A stretch of DNA of 64,000 nucleotides from Hydractinia symbiolongicarpus (lineage: Eukaryota > Cnidaria > Hydrozoa > Anthoathecata > Hydractiniidae): positions 31,337,501 to 31,401,500 of the forward strand of contig NC_079878.1 in assembly GCF_029227915.1 (NCBI RefSeq). Reading direction: 5' to 3'. How positions within the stretch are numbered: position 1 is the first letter of the stretch; every line of letters starts with the position of its first letter. The position numbers and the translations under genes are program-made. The notes below the pieces were generated by a model. That model did not search any database. It was not told the origin of the DNA and was given only the letters and a program-made list of their open reading frames with translations. Of this stretch, positions 15,170 to 27,630 are shown piece by piece.

Positions 15170-15372
15170 CGCATGAGACTTGTAGTTTTCAAAAATGTTT
15201 TCATTTTTGATGAGACGCGGAATAAAAGAAGTTTAATCGCCGGCAAACGAAAACCCGCGATTTCCCGTAAATCCCGGACTCGGCCCGTATAGTCAAAAGT
15301 ATACAAAGAAAATACCCAGGGAGTAAACTCATTTCCCGAACGATTTTTTAAATTATTTTTTCACCACTAAAA
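15170..15372 (+). repeat. Reference monomer (consensus-like, 203 bp)
   Basis: This copy is close to the + arm majority sequence and is used to place the internal landmarks. In order: CGCATGAGACTTG at 15,170; the 9-bp dyad at 15,189-15,210; AATAAA at 15,221-15,226; GCCGGC at 15,239-15,244; a GC-rich middle with CCCGCGATTTCCCG and CGGACTCGGCCCG; GTATAC at 15,299-15,304; then CCCAGGGAG and an AT-rich end with T6 tracts at 15,344-15,349 and 15,356-15,361, closing with CACCACTAAAA. For a consensus monomer I hand-counted 42 C, 35 G and 13 CpG in 203 bp, so GC is about 38%. No reading frame crosses several 203-bp units because 203 is not divisible by 3. Confidence 0.9.
15189..15210. other. Conserved 9-bp dyad symmetry (representative, + arm)
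   Basis: TCAAAAATG at 15,189-15,197, a TTTT loop, then the exact reverse complement at 15,202-15,210. The same hairpin-capable dyad recurs in nearly every monomer of the window. Common variants change one stem base (TTAAAAATG, or CACTTTTGA on the right arm). A CAGGAATG left arm against CATTTTTG still pairs through two G-T wobbles. Known: short dyad symmetries capable of cruciform extrusion are enriched in centromeric satellites that lack CENP-B boxes. Function here is inferred. Confidence 0.8.
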
Positions 15373-15778
15373 CGCATGAGACTTGTAGTTTTCAAAAATG
15401 TTTTCATTTTTGATGAGACGCTGAATAAAAGAAGTTTAATCGCCGGCAAACGATAACCCGCGAATTCCCGTAAATTCTGGACTCGGCTCGTATAGCCAAA
15501 AGTATACAAAGAAAGTACCCAGTGAGTAATCTCAAATCCCGAACGATTTTTTAAATTATTTTTTCACAACAAAAACGGATGAGAATTGTAGTTTTCAAAA
15601 ATGTTTTCATTTTTGATGAGACGCTGAATAAAAGAAGTTTAATCGCCGGCAAACGAAAACCCGCGCATTCCCGTAAATGCCGGACTCGGCCCGTATAGCC
15701 AAAAGTATACAAAGAAAGCATCCAGGGAGTAAACTCATTTCCCGAACGATTTTTTAAATTATTTTTTCACCACTAAAA

Positions 15779-18600
15779 CGCATGACACTTGTAGTTTTCA
15801 AAAATGTTTTCATTTTTTATGAGACGCGGAATAAAAGAAGTTTAATCGCCGGCAAACGAAAACCCGCGATTTCCCGTAAATCCCAGACTCGGCCCGTATA
15901 GTCAAAAGTATACAAAGAAAATACCCTGGGAGTAAACTCATTTCCCGAACGATTTTTTAAATTATTTTTTCACCACTAAAACGCATGAGACTTGTAGTTT
16001 TCAAAAATGTTTTCATTTTTGATGAGACGCTGAATAAAAGAAGTTTAATCGCCGGCAAACGATAACCCGCGAATTCCCGTAAATCCCGGACTCGGCTCGT
16101 ATAGCCAAAAGTATACAAAGAAAGTACCCAGGGAGTAATCTCAAATCCCGAACGATTTTTTAAATTATTTTTTCACAACAAAAACGCATGAGACTTGTAG
16201 TTTTCAAAAATGTTTTCATTTTTGATGAGACGCTGAATAAAAGAAGTTTAATCGCCGGCAAACGAAAACCCGCGCATTCCCGTAAATCCCGGACTTGGCC
16301 CGTATAGTCGAATACATACGAAGAAATTACCCTGTGAGTAAACTCATTTACAGAACGATTTTTTAAATTATCTTTTCACCACTAAAACGCATGAGACTTG
16401 TAGTTTTCAAAAATGTTTTCATTTTTGATGAGACGCGGAATAAAAGAAGTTTAATCGCCAGCAAACGAAAACCCGCGATTTCCCGTAAATCCCGGACTCG
16501 GCCCGTATAGTCAAAAGTATACAAAGAAAGTACCCAGGGAGTAAACTCATTTCTCGAACGATTTTTTAAATTATTTTTTCACAACAAAAACGCATGAGAC
16601 TTGTAGTTTTCAAAAATGTTTTCATTTTTGATGAGACGCTGAATAAAAGAAGTTTAATCGCCGGCAAACGAAAACCCGCGATTTCCCGTAAATCCCGGGC
16701 TTGGCCCGTATAGTCGAATATATACGAAGAAATTACCCTGTGAGTAAACTCATTTACAGAACGATTTTCTAAATTATCTTTTCACCACTAAAACGCATGA
16801 GACTTGTAGTTTTCAAAAATGTTTTCATTTTTGATGAGACGCGGAATAAAAGAAGTTTAATCGCCAGCAAACGAAAACCCGCGATTTCCCGTAAATCCCG
16901 GATTCGGCCCGTATAGTCAAAAGTATACAAAGAAAGTACCCAGGCAGTAAACTCTTTTCCCGAACGATTTTTTAAATTATTTTTACACCACTAAAACGCA
17001 TGAGACTTGTAGTTTTTAAAAATGTTTTCATTTTTGATGAGACGCCGAATAAAAGAAGTTTAATCGCCGGCAAACGAAAACCCGCGATTTCCCGTAAATC
17101 CAGGACTCGGCCCGTATAGTCAAAAGTATAAAAAGAAAGTACCCAGGGAGTAAACTCATTTCCCGAACGATTTTTTAAATTATTTTTTCACCACTAAAAC
17201 GCATGACACTTGTAGTTTTCAAAAATGTTTTCATTTTTGATGAGACGCTTCAAGAAAGAGGTTTAATCGCCGGCAAACGAAAACCCACGATTTCCCGTAA
17301 ATCCCAGGCTTGGCCCGTATAGTCGAATGTATACAAAGAAAGTACCCAGGGAGTAAACTCATTTCCAGAACGATTTTTTAAGTTATTTTTTCACCACTAA
17401 AACGCATGAGACTTGTAGTTTTTAAAAATGTTTTCATTTTTGATGAGACGCTTGATAAAAGAGGTTTAATCGCCGGCAAACGAAAACCCGCGATTTCCCG
17501 TAAATCCCAGGCTTGGCCCGTATAGTCGAATGTATACAAAGAAAGTACCCAGGGAGTAAACTCATTTCCAGAACGATTTTTTATAATTATCTTTTCACCA
17601 CTAAAACGCATGAGACTTGTAGTTTTCAAAAATGTTTTCATTTTTGATGAGACGCGGAATAAAAGAAGTTTAATCGCCGGCAAACGAAAACCCGCGATTT
17701 CCCGTAAATCCCAGACTCGGCCCGTATAGTCAAAAGTATACAAAGAAAATACCCAGGGAGTAAACTCATTTCCCGAACGATTTTTTAAATTATTTTTTCA
17801 CCACTAAAACGCATGAGACTTGTAGTTTTCAAAAATGTTTTCATTTTTGATGAGACGCTGAATAAAAGAAGTATAATCGCCGGCAAACGATAACCCGCGA
17901 ATTCCCGTAAATCCCGGACTCGGCTCGTATAGCCAAAAGTATACAAAGAAAGTACCCAGGGAGTAATCTCAAATCCCGAACGATTTTTTAAATTATTTTT
18001 TCACAACAAAAACGCATGAGACTTGTAGTTTTCAAAAAAGTTTTTATTTTTGATGAGACGCTGAATAAAAAAAGTTTAATCGCCGGCAAACGAAAACCCG
18101 CGCATTCCCGTAAATCCCGGACTTGGCCCGTATAGTCGAATACATACGAAGAAATTACCCTGTGAGTAAACTCATTTACAGAACGATTTTTTAAATTATC
18201 TTTTCACCACTAAAACGCATGAGACTTGTAGTTTTCAAAAATGTTTTCATTTTTGATGAGACGCGGAATAAAAGAAGTTTAATCGCCAGCAAACGAAAAC
18301 CCGCGATTTCCCGTAAATCCCGGACTCGGCCCGTATAGTCAAAAGTATACAAAGAAAGTACCCAGGGAGTAAACTCATTTCTCGAACGATTTTTTAAATT
18401 ATTTTTTCACAACAAAAACGCAGGAGACTTGTAGTTTTCAAAAATGTTTTCATTTTTGATGAGACGCTGAATAAAAGAAGTTTAATCGCCGGCAAACGAA
18501 AACCCGCGATTTCCCGTAAATCCCGGGCTTGGCCCGTATAGTCGAATATATACGAAGAAATTACCCTGTGAGTAAACTCATTTACAGAACGATTTTTTAA
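15779..18600 (+). repeat. 9-monomer duplication, offset 1,828 bp (second copy partial)
   Basis: Monomers at 15,779, 15,982, 16,185, 16,388 and 16,591 match those at 17,607, 17,810, 18,013, 18,216 and 18,419 in class and order. Shared markers include CCCAGACTCGG, the TCGAATACATACGAAG class near 16,309 and 18,137, and GTGAGTAAACTCATTTACAG. The second copy then jumps to the TTCAAGAAAGAGG class at 18,622, which matches 17,200 rather than the expected monomer. This looks like an internal deletion or crossover. Confidence 0.7.
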
Positions 18601-21600
18601 ATTATTTTTTCACCACTAAAACGCATGACACTTGTAGTTTTCAAAAATGTTTTCATTTTTGATGAGACGCTTCAAGAAAGAGGTTTAATCGCCGGCAAAC
18701 GAAAACCCGCGATTTCCCGTAAATCCCAGGCTTGGCCCGTATAGTCGAATGTATACAAAGAAAGTACCCAGGGAGTAAACTCATTTCCAGAACGATTTTT
18801 TAAATTATCTTTTCACCACTAAAACGCATGAGACTTGTAGTTTTCAAAAATGTTTTCATTTTTGATGATACGCGGAATAAAAGAAGTTTAATCGCCGGCA
18901 AACGAAAACCCGCGATTTCCCGTAAAACCCGGACTCGGCCCGTATAGTCAAAAGTATACAAAGAAAGTACCCAGGGAGTAAACTCATTTCCCGAACGATT
19001 TTTTAAATTATTTTTTCGCCACTAAAACGCATGAGACTTGTAGTTTTCAAAAATGTTTTCATTTTTGATGAGACGCTTAATGAGAGAGGTTTAATCTCCG
19101 GCAAACGAAAACCCGCGATTTCACGTAAATCCCGGGCTTGGCCCGTATAGTCGAATGTATACAAAGAAAGTACCCAGGGAGTAAACGCATTTCCCGAACG
19201 ATTTTTAAAAATTATCTTTTCACCACTAAAACGCATGAGACTTGTAGTTTTCAAAAATGTTTTCACTTTTGATGAGACGCTGAATAAAAGAAGTTTAATC
19301 GCCGGCAAACGATAACCCGCGAATTCCCGTAAATCCCGGACTCGGCTCGTATAGCTAAAAGTATACAAAGAAAGTACCCAGGGAGTAATCTCAAATCCCG
19401 AACGATTTTTTAAATTATCTTTTCACCACTAAAACGCATGAGACTTGTAGTTTTCAAAAATGTTTTCACTTTTGATGAGACGCTGAATAAAAGAAGTTTA
19501 ATCGCCGGCAAACGATAACCCGCGAATTCCCGTAAATCCCGGACTCGGCTCGTATAGCTAAAAGTATACAAAGAAAGTACCCAGGGAGTAATCTCAAATC
19601 CCGAACGATTTTTTAAATTATTTCTTCACAACAAAAACGCATGAGACTTGTAGTTTTCAAAAATGTTTTCATTTTTGATGAGACGCTGAATAAAAGAAGT
19701 TTAATTGCCCGCAAACGAAAACCCGCGCATTTCCGTAAATCCCGGACTCGGCCCGTATAGCCAAAAGTATACAAAGAAAGTACACAGGGAGTAAACTCAT
19801 TTCCAGAACGATTTTTTAAAATTATCTTTTCACCACTAAAACGCATGATACTTGTAGTTTTCAAAAATGTTTTCATTTTTGATGAGACGCTGAATAAAAG
19901 ATGTTTAATCGCCGGAAAACGAAAACCCGCAATTTTCCGTAAATCCCGTGCTTAGCCCGTATAGTCGAGTATATACAAAGAAAGTACCCTGTGAGTAAAC
20001 TCATTTCCAGAACGATTTTTTAAATTATCTTTTCACCACTAAAATGCATGAGACTTGTAGTTTTCAAAAATGTTTTCATTTTTGATGAGACGCGGAATAA
20101 AAGAAGTTTAATCGCCGGCAAACAAAAACCCGCAAATTCCCGTAAATCCCGGACTCGGCCCGTATAGTCAAAAGTATACAAAGAAAATACCCAGGGAGTA
20201 AACTCATTTTCCGAACGATTTTTTAAATTATTTTTTCACCACTAAAACGCATGAGACTTGTAGTTTTCAAAAATGTTTTCATTTTTGATGAGACGCTGAA
20301 TAAAAGAAGTTTAATCGCCGGCAAACGATAACCCGCGAATTCCTGTAAATCCCGGACTCGGCTCGTATAGCCAAAAGTATACAAAGAAAGTACCCAGTGA
20401 GTAATCTCAAATCCCGAACGATTTTTTAAATTATTTCTTCACAACAAAAACGGATGAGACTTGTAGTTTTCAAAAATGTTTTCATTTTTGATGAGACGCT
20501 GAATAAAAGAAGTTTAATCGCCGGCAAACGAAAACCCGCGCATTCCCGTAAATCCCGGACTCGGCCCGTATAGCCAAAAGTATACAAAGAAAGCATCCAG
20601 GGAGTAAACTCATCTCTCGAACGATTTTTTAAATTATTTTTTCACCACTAAAACGCATGACACTTGTAGTTTTCAAAAATGTTTTCATTTTTGATGAGAC
20701 GCTGAATAAAAGATGTTTAATCGCCGGAAAACGAAAACCCGCGATTTTCCGTAAATCCCGTGCTTAGCCCGTATAGTCGAGTATATACAAAGAAAGTACC
20801 CTGTGAGTAAACTCATTTCCAGAACGATTTTTTAAATTATCTTTTCACCACTAAAACGCATGAGACTTGTAGTTTTCAAAAATGTTTTCATTTTTGATGA
20901 GACGCGGAATAAAAGAAGTTTAATCGCCGGCAAACGAAAACCCGCGATTTCCCGTAAATCCCAGACTCGGCCCGTATAGTCAAAAGTATACAAAGAAAAT
21001 ACCCAGGGAGTAAACTCATTTCCCGAACGATTTTTTAAATTATTTTTTCGCCACTAAAACGCATGAGACTTGTAGTTTTCAAAAATGTTTTCATTTTTGA
21101 TGAGACGCTGAATAAAAGAAGTTTAATCGCCGGCAAACGATAACCCGCGAATTCCCGTAAATCCCGGACTCGGCTCGTATAGCCAAAAGTATACAAAGAA
21201 AGTACCCAGGGAGTAATCTCAAATCCCGAACGATTTTTTAAATTATTTTTTCACAACAAAAACGCATGAGACTTGTAGTTTTCAAAAATGTTTTCATTTT
21301 TGATGAGACGCTGAATAAAAAAAGTTTAATCGCCGGCAAACGAAAACCCGCGCATTCCCGTAAATCCCGGACTTGCTCCCGTATAGTCGAATACATACGA
21401 AGAAATTACCCTGTGAGTAAACTCATTTCTCGAACGATTTTTTAAATTATTTTTTCACAACAAAAACGCATGAGACTTGTAGTTTTCAAAAATGTTTTCA
21501 TTTTTGATGAGACGCTGAATAAAAGAAGTTTAATCGCCGGCAAACGAAAACCCGCGATTTCCCGTAAATCCCGGGCTTGGCCCGTATAGTCGAATATATA

Positions 21601-24600
21601 CGAAGAAATTACCCTGTGAGTAAACTCATTTACAGAACGATTTTCTAAATTATCTTTTCACCACTAAAACGCATGAGACTTGTAGTTTTCAAAAATGTTT
21701 TCATTTTTGATGAGACGCGGAATAAAAGAAGTTTAATCGCCAGCAAACAAAAACCCGCGATTTCCCGTAAATCCCGGACTCGGCCCGTATAGTCAAAAGT
21801 ATACAAAGAAAGTACCCAGGGAGTAAACTCATTTCCCGAACGATTTTTTAAATTATTTTTACACCACTAAAACGCATGAGACTTGTAGTTTTTAAAAATG
21901 TTTTCATTTTTGATGAGACGCCGAATAAAAGAAGTTTAATCGCCGGCAAACGAAAACCCGCGATTTCCCGTAAATCCCGGACTCGGCCCGTATAGTCAAA
22001 AGTATACAAAGAAAGTACCCAGGGAGTAAACTCATTTCCCGAACGATTTTTTAAATTATTTTTTCACCACTAAAACGCATGACACTTGTAGTTTTCAAAA
22101 ATGTTTTCATTTTTGATGAGACGCTTCAAGAAAGAGGTTTAATCGCCGGCAAACGAAAACCCGCGATTTCCCGTAAATCCCAGGCTTGGCCCGTATAGTC
22201 GAATGTATACAAAGAAAGTACCCAGGGAGTAAACTCATTTCCAGAACGATTTTTTAAATTATCTTTTCACCACTAAAACGCATGAGACTTGTAGTTTTCA
22301 AAAATGTTTTCATTTTTGATGAGACGCGGAATAAAAGAAGTTTAATCGCCGGCAAACGAAAACCCGCGATTTCCCGTAAAACCCGGACTCGGCCCGTATA
22401 GTCAAAAGTATACAAAGAAAGTACCCAGGGAGTAAACTCATTTCCCGAACGATTTTTTAAATTATTTTTTCGCCACTAAAACGCATGAGACTTGTAGTTT
22501 TCAAAAATGTTTTCATTTTTGATGAGACGCTTAATGAGAGAGGTTTAATCTCCGGCAAACGAAAACCCGCGATTTCACGTAAATCCCGGGCTTGGCCCGT
22601 ATAGTCGAATGTATACAAAGAAAGTACCCAGGGAGTAAACGCATTTCCCGAACGATTTTTTAAAATTATCTTTTCACCACTAAAACGCATGAGACTTGTA
22701 GTTTTCAAAAATGTTTTCACTTTTGATGAGACGCTGAATAAAAGAAGTTTAATCGCCGGCAAACGATAACCCGCGAATTCCCGTAAATCCCGGACTCGGC
22801 TCGTATAGCTAAAAGTATACAAAGAAAGTACCCAGGGAGTAATCTCAAATCCCGAACGATTTTTTAAATTATCTTTTCACCACTAAAACGCATGAGAATT
22901 GTAGTTTTCAAAAATGTTTTCACTTTTGATGAGACGCTGAATAAAAGAAGTTTAATCGCCGGCAAACGATAACCCGCGAATTCCCGTAAATCCCGGACTC
23001 GGCTCGTATAGCTAAAAGTATACAAAGAAAGTACCCAGGGAGTAATCTCAAATCCCGAACGATTTTTTAAATTATTTTTTCACAACAAAAACGCATGAGA
23101 CTTGTAGTTTTCAAAAATGTTTTCATTTTTGATGAGACGCTGAATAAAAGAAGTTTAATTGCCCGCAAACGAAAACCCGCGCATTTCCGTAAATCCCGGA
23201 CTCGGCCCGTATAGCCAAAAGTATACAAAGAAAGTACACGGGGAGTAAACTCATTTCCAGAACGATTTCTTAAAATTATCTTTTCACCACTAAAACGCAT
23301 GATACTTGTAGTTTTCAAAAATGTTTTCATTTTTGATGAGACGCTGAATAAAAGATGTTTAATCGCCGGAAAACGAAAACCCGCAATTTTCCGTAAATCC
23401 CGGACTCGGCCTGTATAGTCAAAAGTATACAAAGAAAGTACCCTGTGAGTAAACTCATTTCCAGAACGATTTTTTAAATTATCTTTTCACCACTAAAATG
23501 CATGAGACTTGTAGTTTTCAAAAATGTTTTCATTTTTGATGAGACGCGGAATAAAAGAAGTTTAATCGCCGGCAAACAAAAACCCGCGAATTCCCGTAAA
23601 TCCCGGACTCGGCCCGTATAGTCAAAAGTATACAAAGAAAATACCCAGGGAGTAAACTCATTTTCCGAACGATTTTTTAAATTATTTTTTCACCACTAAA
23701 ACGCATGAGACTTGTAGTTTTCAAAAATGTTTTCATTTTTGATGAGACGCTGAATAAAAGAAGTTTAATCGCCGGCAAACGATAACCCGCGAATTCCTGT
23801 AAATCCCGGACTCGGCTCGTATAGCCAAAAGTATACAAAGAAAGTACCCAGTGAGTAATCTCAAATCCCGAACGATTTTTTAAATTATTTCTTCACAACA
23901 AAAACGGATGAGACTTGTAGTTTTCAAAAATGTTTTCATTTTTGATGAGACGCTGAATAAAAGAAGTTTAATCGCCGGCAAACGAAAACCCGCGCATTCC
24001 CGTAAATCCCGGACTCGGCCCGTATAGCCAAAAGTATACAAAGAAAGCATCCAGGGAGTAAACTCATCTCTCGAACGATTTTTTAAATTATTTTTTCACC
24101 ACTAAAACGCATGACACTTGTAGTTTTCAAAAATGTTTTCATTTTTGATGAGACGCTGAATAAAAGATGTTTAATCGCCGGAAAACGAAAACCCGCGATT
24201 TTCCGTAAATCCCGTGCTTAGCCCGTATAGTCGAGTATATACAAAGAAAGTACCCTGTGAGTAAACTCATTTCCAGAACGATTTTTTAAATTATCTTTTC
24301 ACCACTAAAACGCATGAGACTTGTAGTTTTCAAAAATAATTTCATTTTTGATGAGACGCGGAATAAAAGAAGTTTAATCGCCGGCAAACGAAAACCCGCG
24401 ATTTCCCGTAAATCTTGGACTCGGCCCGTATAGTCAAAAGTATACAAAGAAAATACCCAGGGAGTAAACTCATTTCCCGAACGATTTTTTAAATTATTTT
24501 TTCACCACTAAAACGCATGAGACTTATAGTTTTCAAAAATGTTTTCATTTTTGATAAGACGCTGAATAAAAGAAGTTTAATCGCCAGCAAACGATAACCC

Positions 24601-24700
24601 GCGAATTCCCGTAAATCCCGGACTCGGCTCGCATAGCCAAAAGTATACAAAGAAAGTACCCAGTGAGTAATCTCAAATCCCGAACGATTTTTTAAATTAT
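18600..24700 (+). repeat. 17-monomer spaced duplication, offset 3,454 bp
   Basis: About 18,600-21,250 is repeated at about 22,054-24,700. Exact-offset markers: the TTCAAGAAAGAGG monomer (GATGAGACGC at 18,661 and 22,115), TTAATGAGAGAGG with TTTCACG, the GCTAAAAG class, AATTGCCCGCAAACG near 19,703 and 23,157, TGCATGAG at 20,045 and 23,499, and CGGATGAG at 20,451 and 23,905. The spacer (21,250-22,054) relates to 18,013-18,400 at an offset of 3,250 bp. The original duplication was therefore probably longer and lost or gained a monomer later. Confidence 0.75.
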
Positions 24701-24716
24701 TTTTTCACAACAAAAA

Positions 24717-26746
24717 CGGATGAGACTTGTAGTTTTCAAAAATGTTTTCATTTTTGATGAGACGCTGAATAAAAGATGTTTAATCGCCGGAAAACGAAAA
24801 CCCGCGATTTTCCGTAAATCCCGTGCTTAGCCCGTATAGTCGAGTATATACAAAGAAAGTACCCTGTGAGTAAACTCATTTCCAGAACGATTTTTTAAAT
24901 TATCTTTTCACCACTAAAACGCATGAGACTTGTAGTTTTCAAAAATGTTTTCATTTTTGATGAGACGCTGAATAAAAGATGTTTAATCGCCGGAAAACGA
25001 AAACCCGCGATTTTCCGTAAATCCCGTGCTTAGCCCGTATAGTCGAGTATATACAAAGAAAGTACCCTGTGAGTAAACTCATTTCCAGAACGATTTTTTA
25101 AATTATTTTTTCGCCACTAAAACGCATGAGACTTGTAGTTTTCAAAAATGTTTTCATTTTTGATGAGACGCTTAATGAGAGAGGTTTAATCTCCGGCAAA
25201 CGAAAACCCGCGATTTCACGTAAATCCCGGACTCGGCCTGTATAGCCAAAAGTATACAAAGAAAGCATCCAGGGAGTAAACTCATTTCCCGAAAGATTTT
25301 TTAAATTATTTTTTCACCACTAAAACGCATGACACTTGTAGTTTTCAAAAATGTTTTCATTTTTGATGAGACGCTGAATAAAAGAAGTTTAATCGCCGGC
25401 AAACGAAAACCCGCGATTTCCCGTAAATCCCGGGCTTGGCCCGTATAGTCGAGTATATACGAAGAAATTACCCTGTGAGTAAACTCATTTCCAGAACGAT
25501 TTTTTAAATTATCTTTTCACCACTAAAACGCATGAGACTTGTAGTTTTCAAAAATGTTTTCATTTTTGATGAGACGCGGAATAAAAGAAGTTTAATCGCC
25601 AGCAAACGAAAACCCGCGATTTCCCGTAAATCCCGGACTCGGCCCGTATAGTCAAAAGTATACAAAGAAAGTACCCAGGGAGTAAACTCATTTCCCGAAC
25701 GATTTTTTAAATTATTTTTTCACCACTAAAACGCATGACACTTGTAGTTTTCAAAAATGTTTTCATTTTTGATGAGACGCTGAATAAAAGATGTTTAATC
25801 GCCGGAAAACGAAAACCCGCAATTTTCCGTAAATCCCGTGCTTAGCCCGTATAGTCGAGTATATACAAAGAAAGTACCCTGTGAGTAAACTCATTTCCAG
25901 AACGATTTTTTAAATTATCTTTTCACCACTAAAACGCATGAGACTTGTAGTTTTCAAAAATGTTTTCATTTTTGATGAGACGCTGAATAAAAGATGTTTA
26001 ATCGCCGGAAAACGAAAACCCGCGATTTTCCGTAAATCCCGTGCTTAGCCCGTATAGTCGAGTATATACAAAGAAAGTACCCTGTGAGTAAACTCATTTC
26101 CAGAACGATTTTTTAAATTATTTTTTCGCCACTAAAACGCATGAGACTTGTAGTTTTCAAAAATGTTTTCATTTTTGATGAGACGCTTAATGAGAGAGGT
26201 TTAATCTCCGGCAAACGAAAACCCGCGATTTCACGTAAATCCCGGACTCGGCCTATATAGCCAAAAGTATACAAAGAAAGCATCCAGGGAGTAAACTCAT
26301 TTCCCGAAAGATTTTTTAAATTATTTTTTCACCACTAAAACGCATGACACTTGTAGTTTTCAAAAATGTTTTCATTTTTGATGAGACGCTGAATAAAAGA
26401 AGTTTAATCGCCAGCAAACGAAAACCCGCGATTTCCCGTAAATCCCGGACTCGGCCCGTATAGTCAAAAGTATACAAAGAAAGTACCCAGGGAGTAAACT
26501 CATTTCCCGAACGATTTTTTAAATTATTTTTTCACCACTAAAACGCATGACACTTGTAGTTTTCAAAAATGTTTTCATTTTTGATGAGACGCTGAATAAA
26601 AGATGTTTAATCGCCGGAAAACGAAAACCCGCAATTTTCCGTAAATCCCGTGCTTAGCCCGTATAGTCGAGTATATACAAAGAAAGTACCCTGTGAGTAA
26701 ACTCATTTCCAGAACGATTTTTTAAATTATCTTTTCACCACTAAAA
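24717..26746 (+). repeat. 5-monomer HOR and a 4-monomer derivative
   Basis: The first copy is 24,717-25,731 (five monomers, 1,015 bp). The second starts at 25,732 and is followed at 26,544 by the next start, so it has only four monomers (812 bp). Matching pairs are 24,717/25,732, 24,920/25,935 and 25,123/26,138, the last sharing the TTAATGAGAGAGG class with a CGGCCTGTATAG or CGGCCTATATAG variant. The fourth and fifth monomers of copy 1 are represented in copy 2 by a single hybrid (see 26,341). Confidence 0.78.
26341..26543 (+). repeat. Hybrid monomer from an apparent one-repeat unequal crossover
   Basis: The left part matches the monomer at 25,326 (CGCATGACAC, GAGACGCTGAATAAAAG). From GCCAGC onward it matches the next monomer at 25,529 (CGGACTCGG, GTCAAAAG, CCCAGGGAG, CATTTCCCGAACG). 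The switch lies within the sequence common to both parents, 26,391-26,412. The result is exactly 203 bp long and removes one monomer from the second HOR copy, as expected for homologous misalignment by one repeat. Confidence 0.78.
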
Positions 26747-27630
26747 CGCATGAGACTTGTAGTTTTTAAAAATGTTTTCATTTTTGATGAGACGCTTAAT
26801 GAAAGAGGTTTAATCGCCGGCAAACGAAAACCCGCGATTTCCCGTAAATCCCAGGCTTGGCCCGTATAGTCGAATGTATACAAAGAAAGTACCCAGGGAG
26901 TAATCTCAAATCCCGAACGATTTTTTAAATTATTTTTTCACAACAAAAACGCATGAGACTTGTAGTTTTCAAAAATGTTTTCATTTTTGATGAGACGCTG
27001 AATAAAAGAAGTTTAATCGGCCGCAAACGAAAACCCGCGCATTCCCGTAAATCCCGGACTCGGCCCGTATAGCCAAAAGTATACAAAGAAAGTACCCAGG
27101 GAGTAAACTCATTTCCAAAACGATTTTTTAAAATTATCTTTTCACCACTAAAACGCATGAGACTTGCAGTTTTCAAAAATGTTTTCATTTTTGATGAGAC
27201 GCTGAATAAAAGATGTTTAATCGCCGGAAAACGAAAACCCGCGATTTTCCGTAAATCCCGTGCTTGGCCCGTATAGTCGAGTATATACAAAGAAATTACC
27301 CTGTGAGTAAACTCCTTTCCAGAACGATTTTTTATATTATCTTTTCACCACTAAAACGCATGAGACTTGTAGTTTTCAAAAATGTTTTCATTTTTGATGG
27401 GACGCGGAATAAAAGAAGTTTAATCGCCGGCAAACGAAAACCCGCGATTTCCCGTAAATCCCAGACTCGGCCCGTATAGTCAAAAGTATACAAAGAAAAT
27501 ACCCAGGGAGTAAACTCATTTCCCGAACGATTTTTTAAATTATTTTTTCACCACTAAAACGCATGAGACTTGTAGTTTTCAAAAATGTTTTCATTTTTGA
27601 TGAGACGCTGAATAAAAGAAGTTTAATCGC
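26544..27630 (+). repeat. Long-range duplicated block, copy 1 (partner at 34,061)
   Basis: About 1.09 kb matching 34,061-35,147 at a constant offset of 7,517 bp. The rare shared markers include TTTTTATATTATC with AAACTCCTTTCCAG near 27,312 and 34,829, GACTTGCAG near 27,161 and 34,678, and the monomer starts 26,544, 26,747, 26,950, 27,154 and 27,357. The match ends inside the monomer that starts at 27,560. Confidence 0.78.

Larger units (their letters stand above)
13546..16387 (+). repeat. 4-monomer HOR (812 bp) with two 3-monomer deletion derivatives
   Basis: Four monomer classes cycle in fixed order: a GATGTTTAATCGCC/GGAAAACG class, a GGAATAAAAGAAG class, an AACGATAACCCGCGAATTCC class, and a CCCGCGCATTCC class. 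Full cycles run 14,155-14,966 and 14,967-15,778. The block before them (13,546-14,154) lacks the fourth class and the block after (15,779-16,387) lacks the first. Every interval here is 203 bp. The same cycle reappears at 19,842-21,262 and in later copies, so it is a building block of the larger duplications. Confidence 0.8.

Noticed and set aside
15202-15225. Hammerhead-ribozyme-like string TTGATGAGACGCTGAA, since some satellites encode hammerheads
   Set aside because: The core should be CUGAUGA, a stem II, then GAAA and a matching cleavage site. Here only about six bases separate the parts, they cannot form stem II, and GAAA is missing. The minus strand shows nothing better.
17300-17340. 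Possible CENP-B box in the minus reading of ATTCGACTATACGGGCC
   Set aside because: The core needs TTCG, seven bases with A at the fifth, then CGGG. Here TTCG and CGGG are separated by only six bases, and many monomers have TTTTGAC instead of ATTCGAC. No proper match was found.
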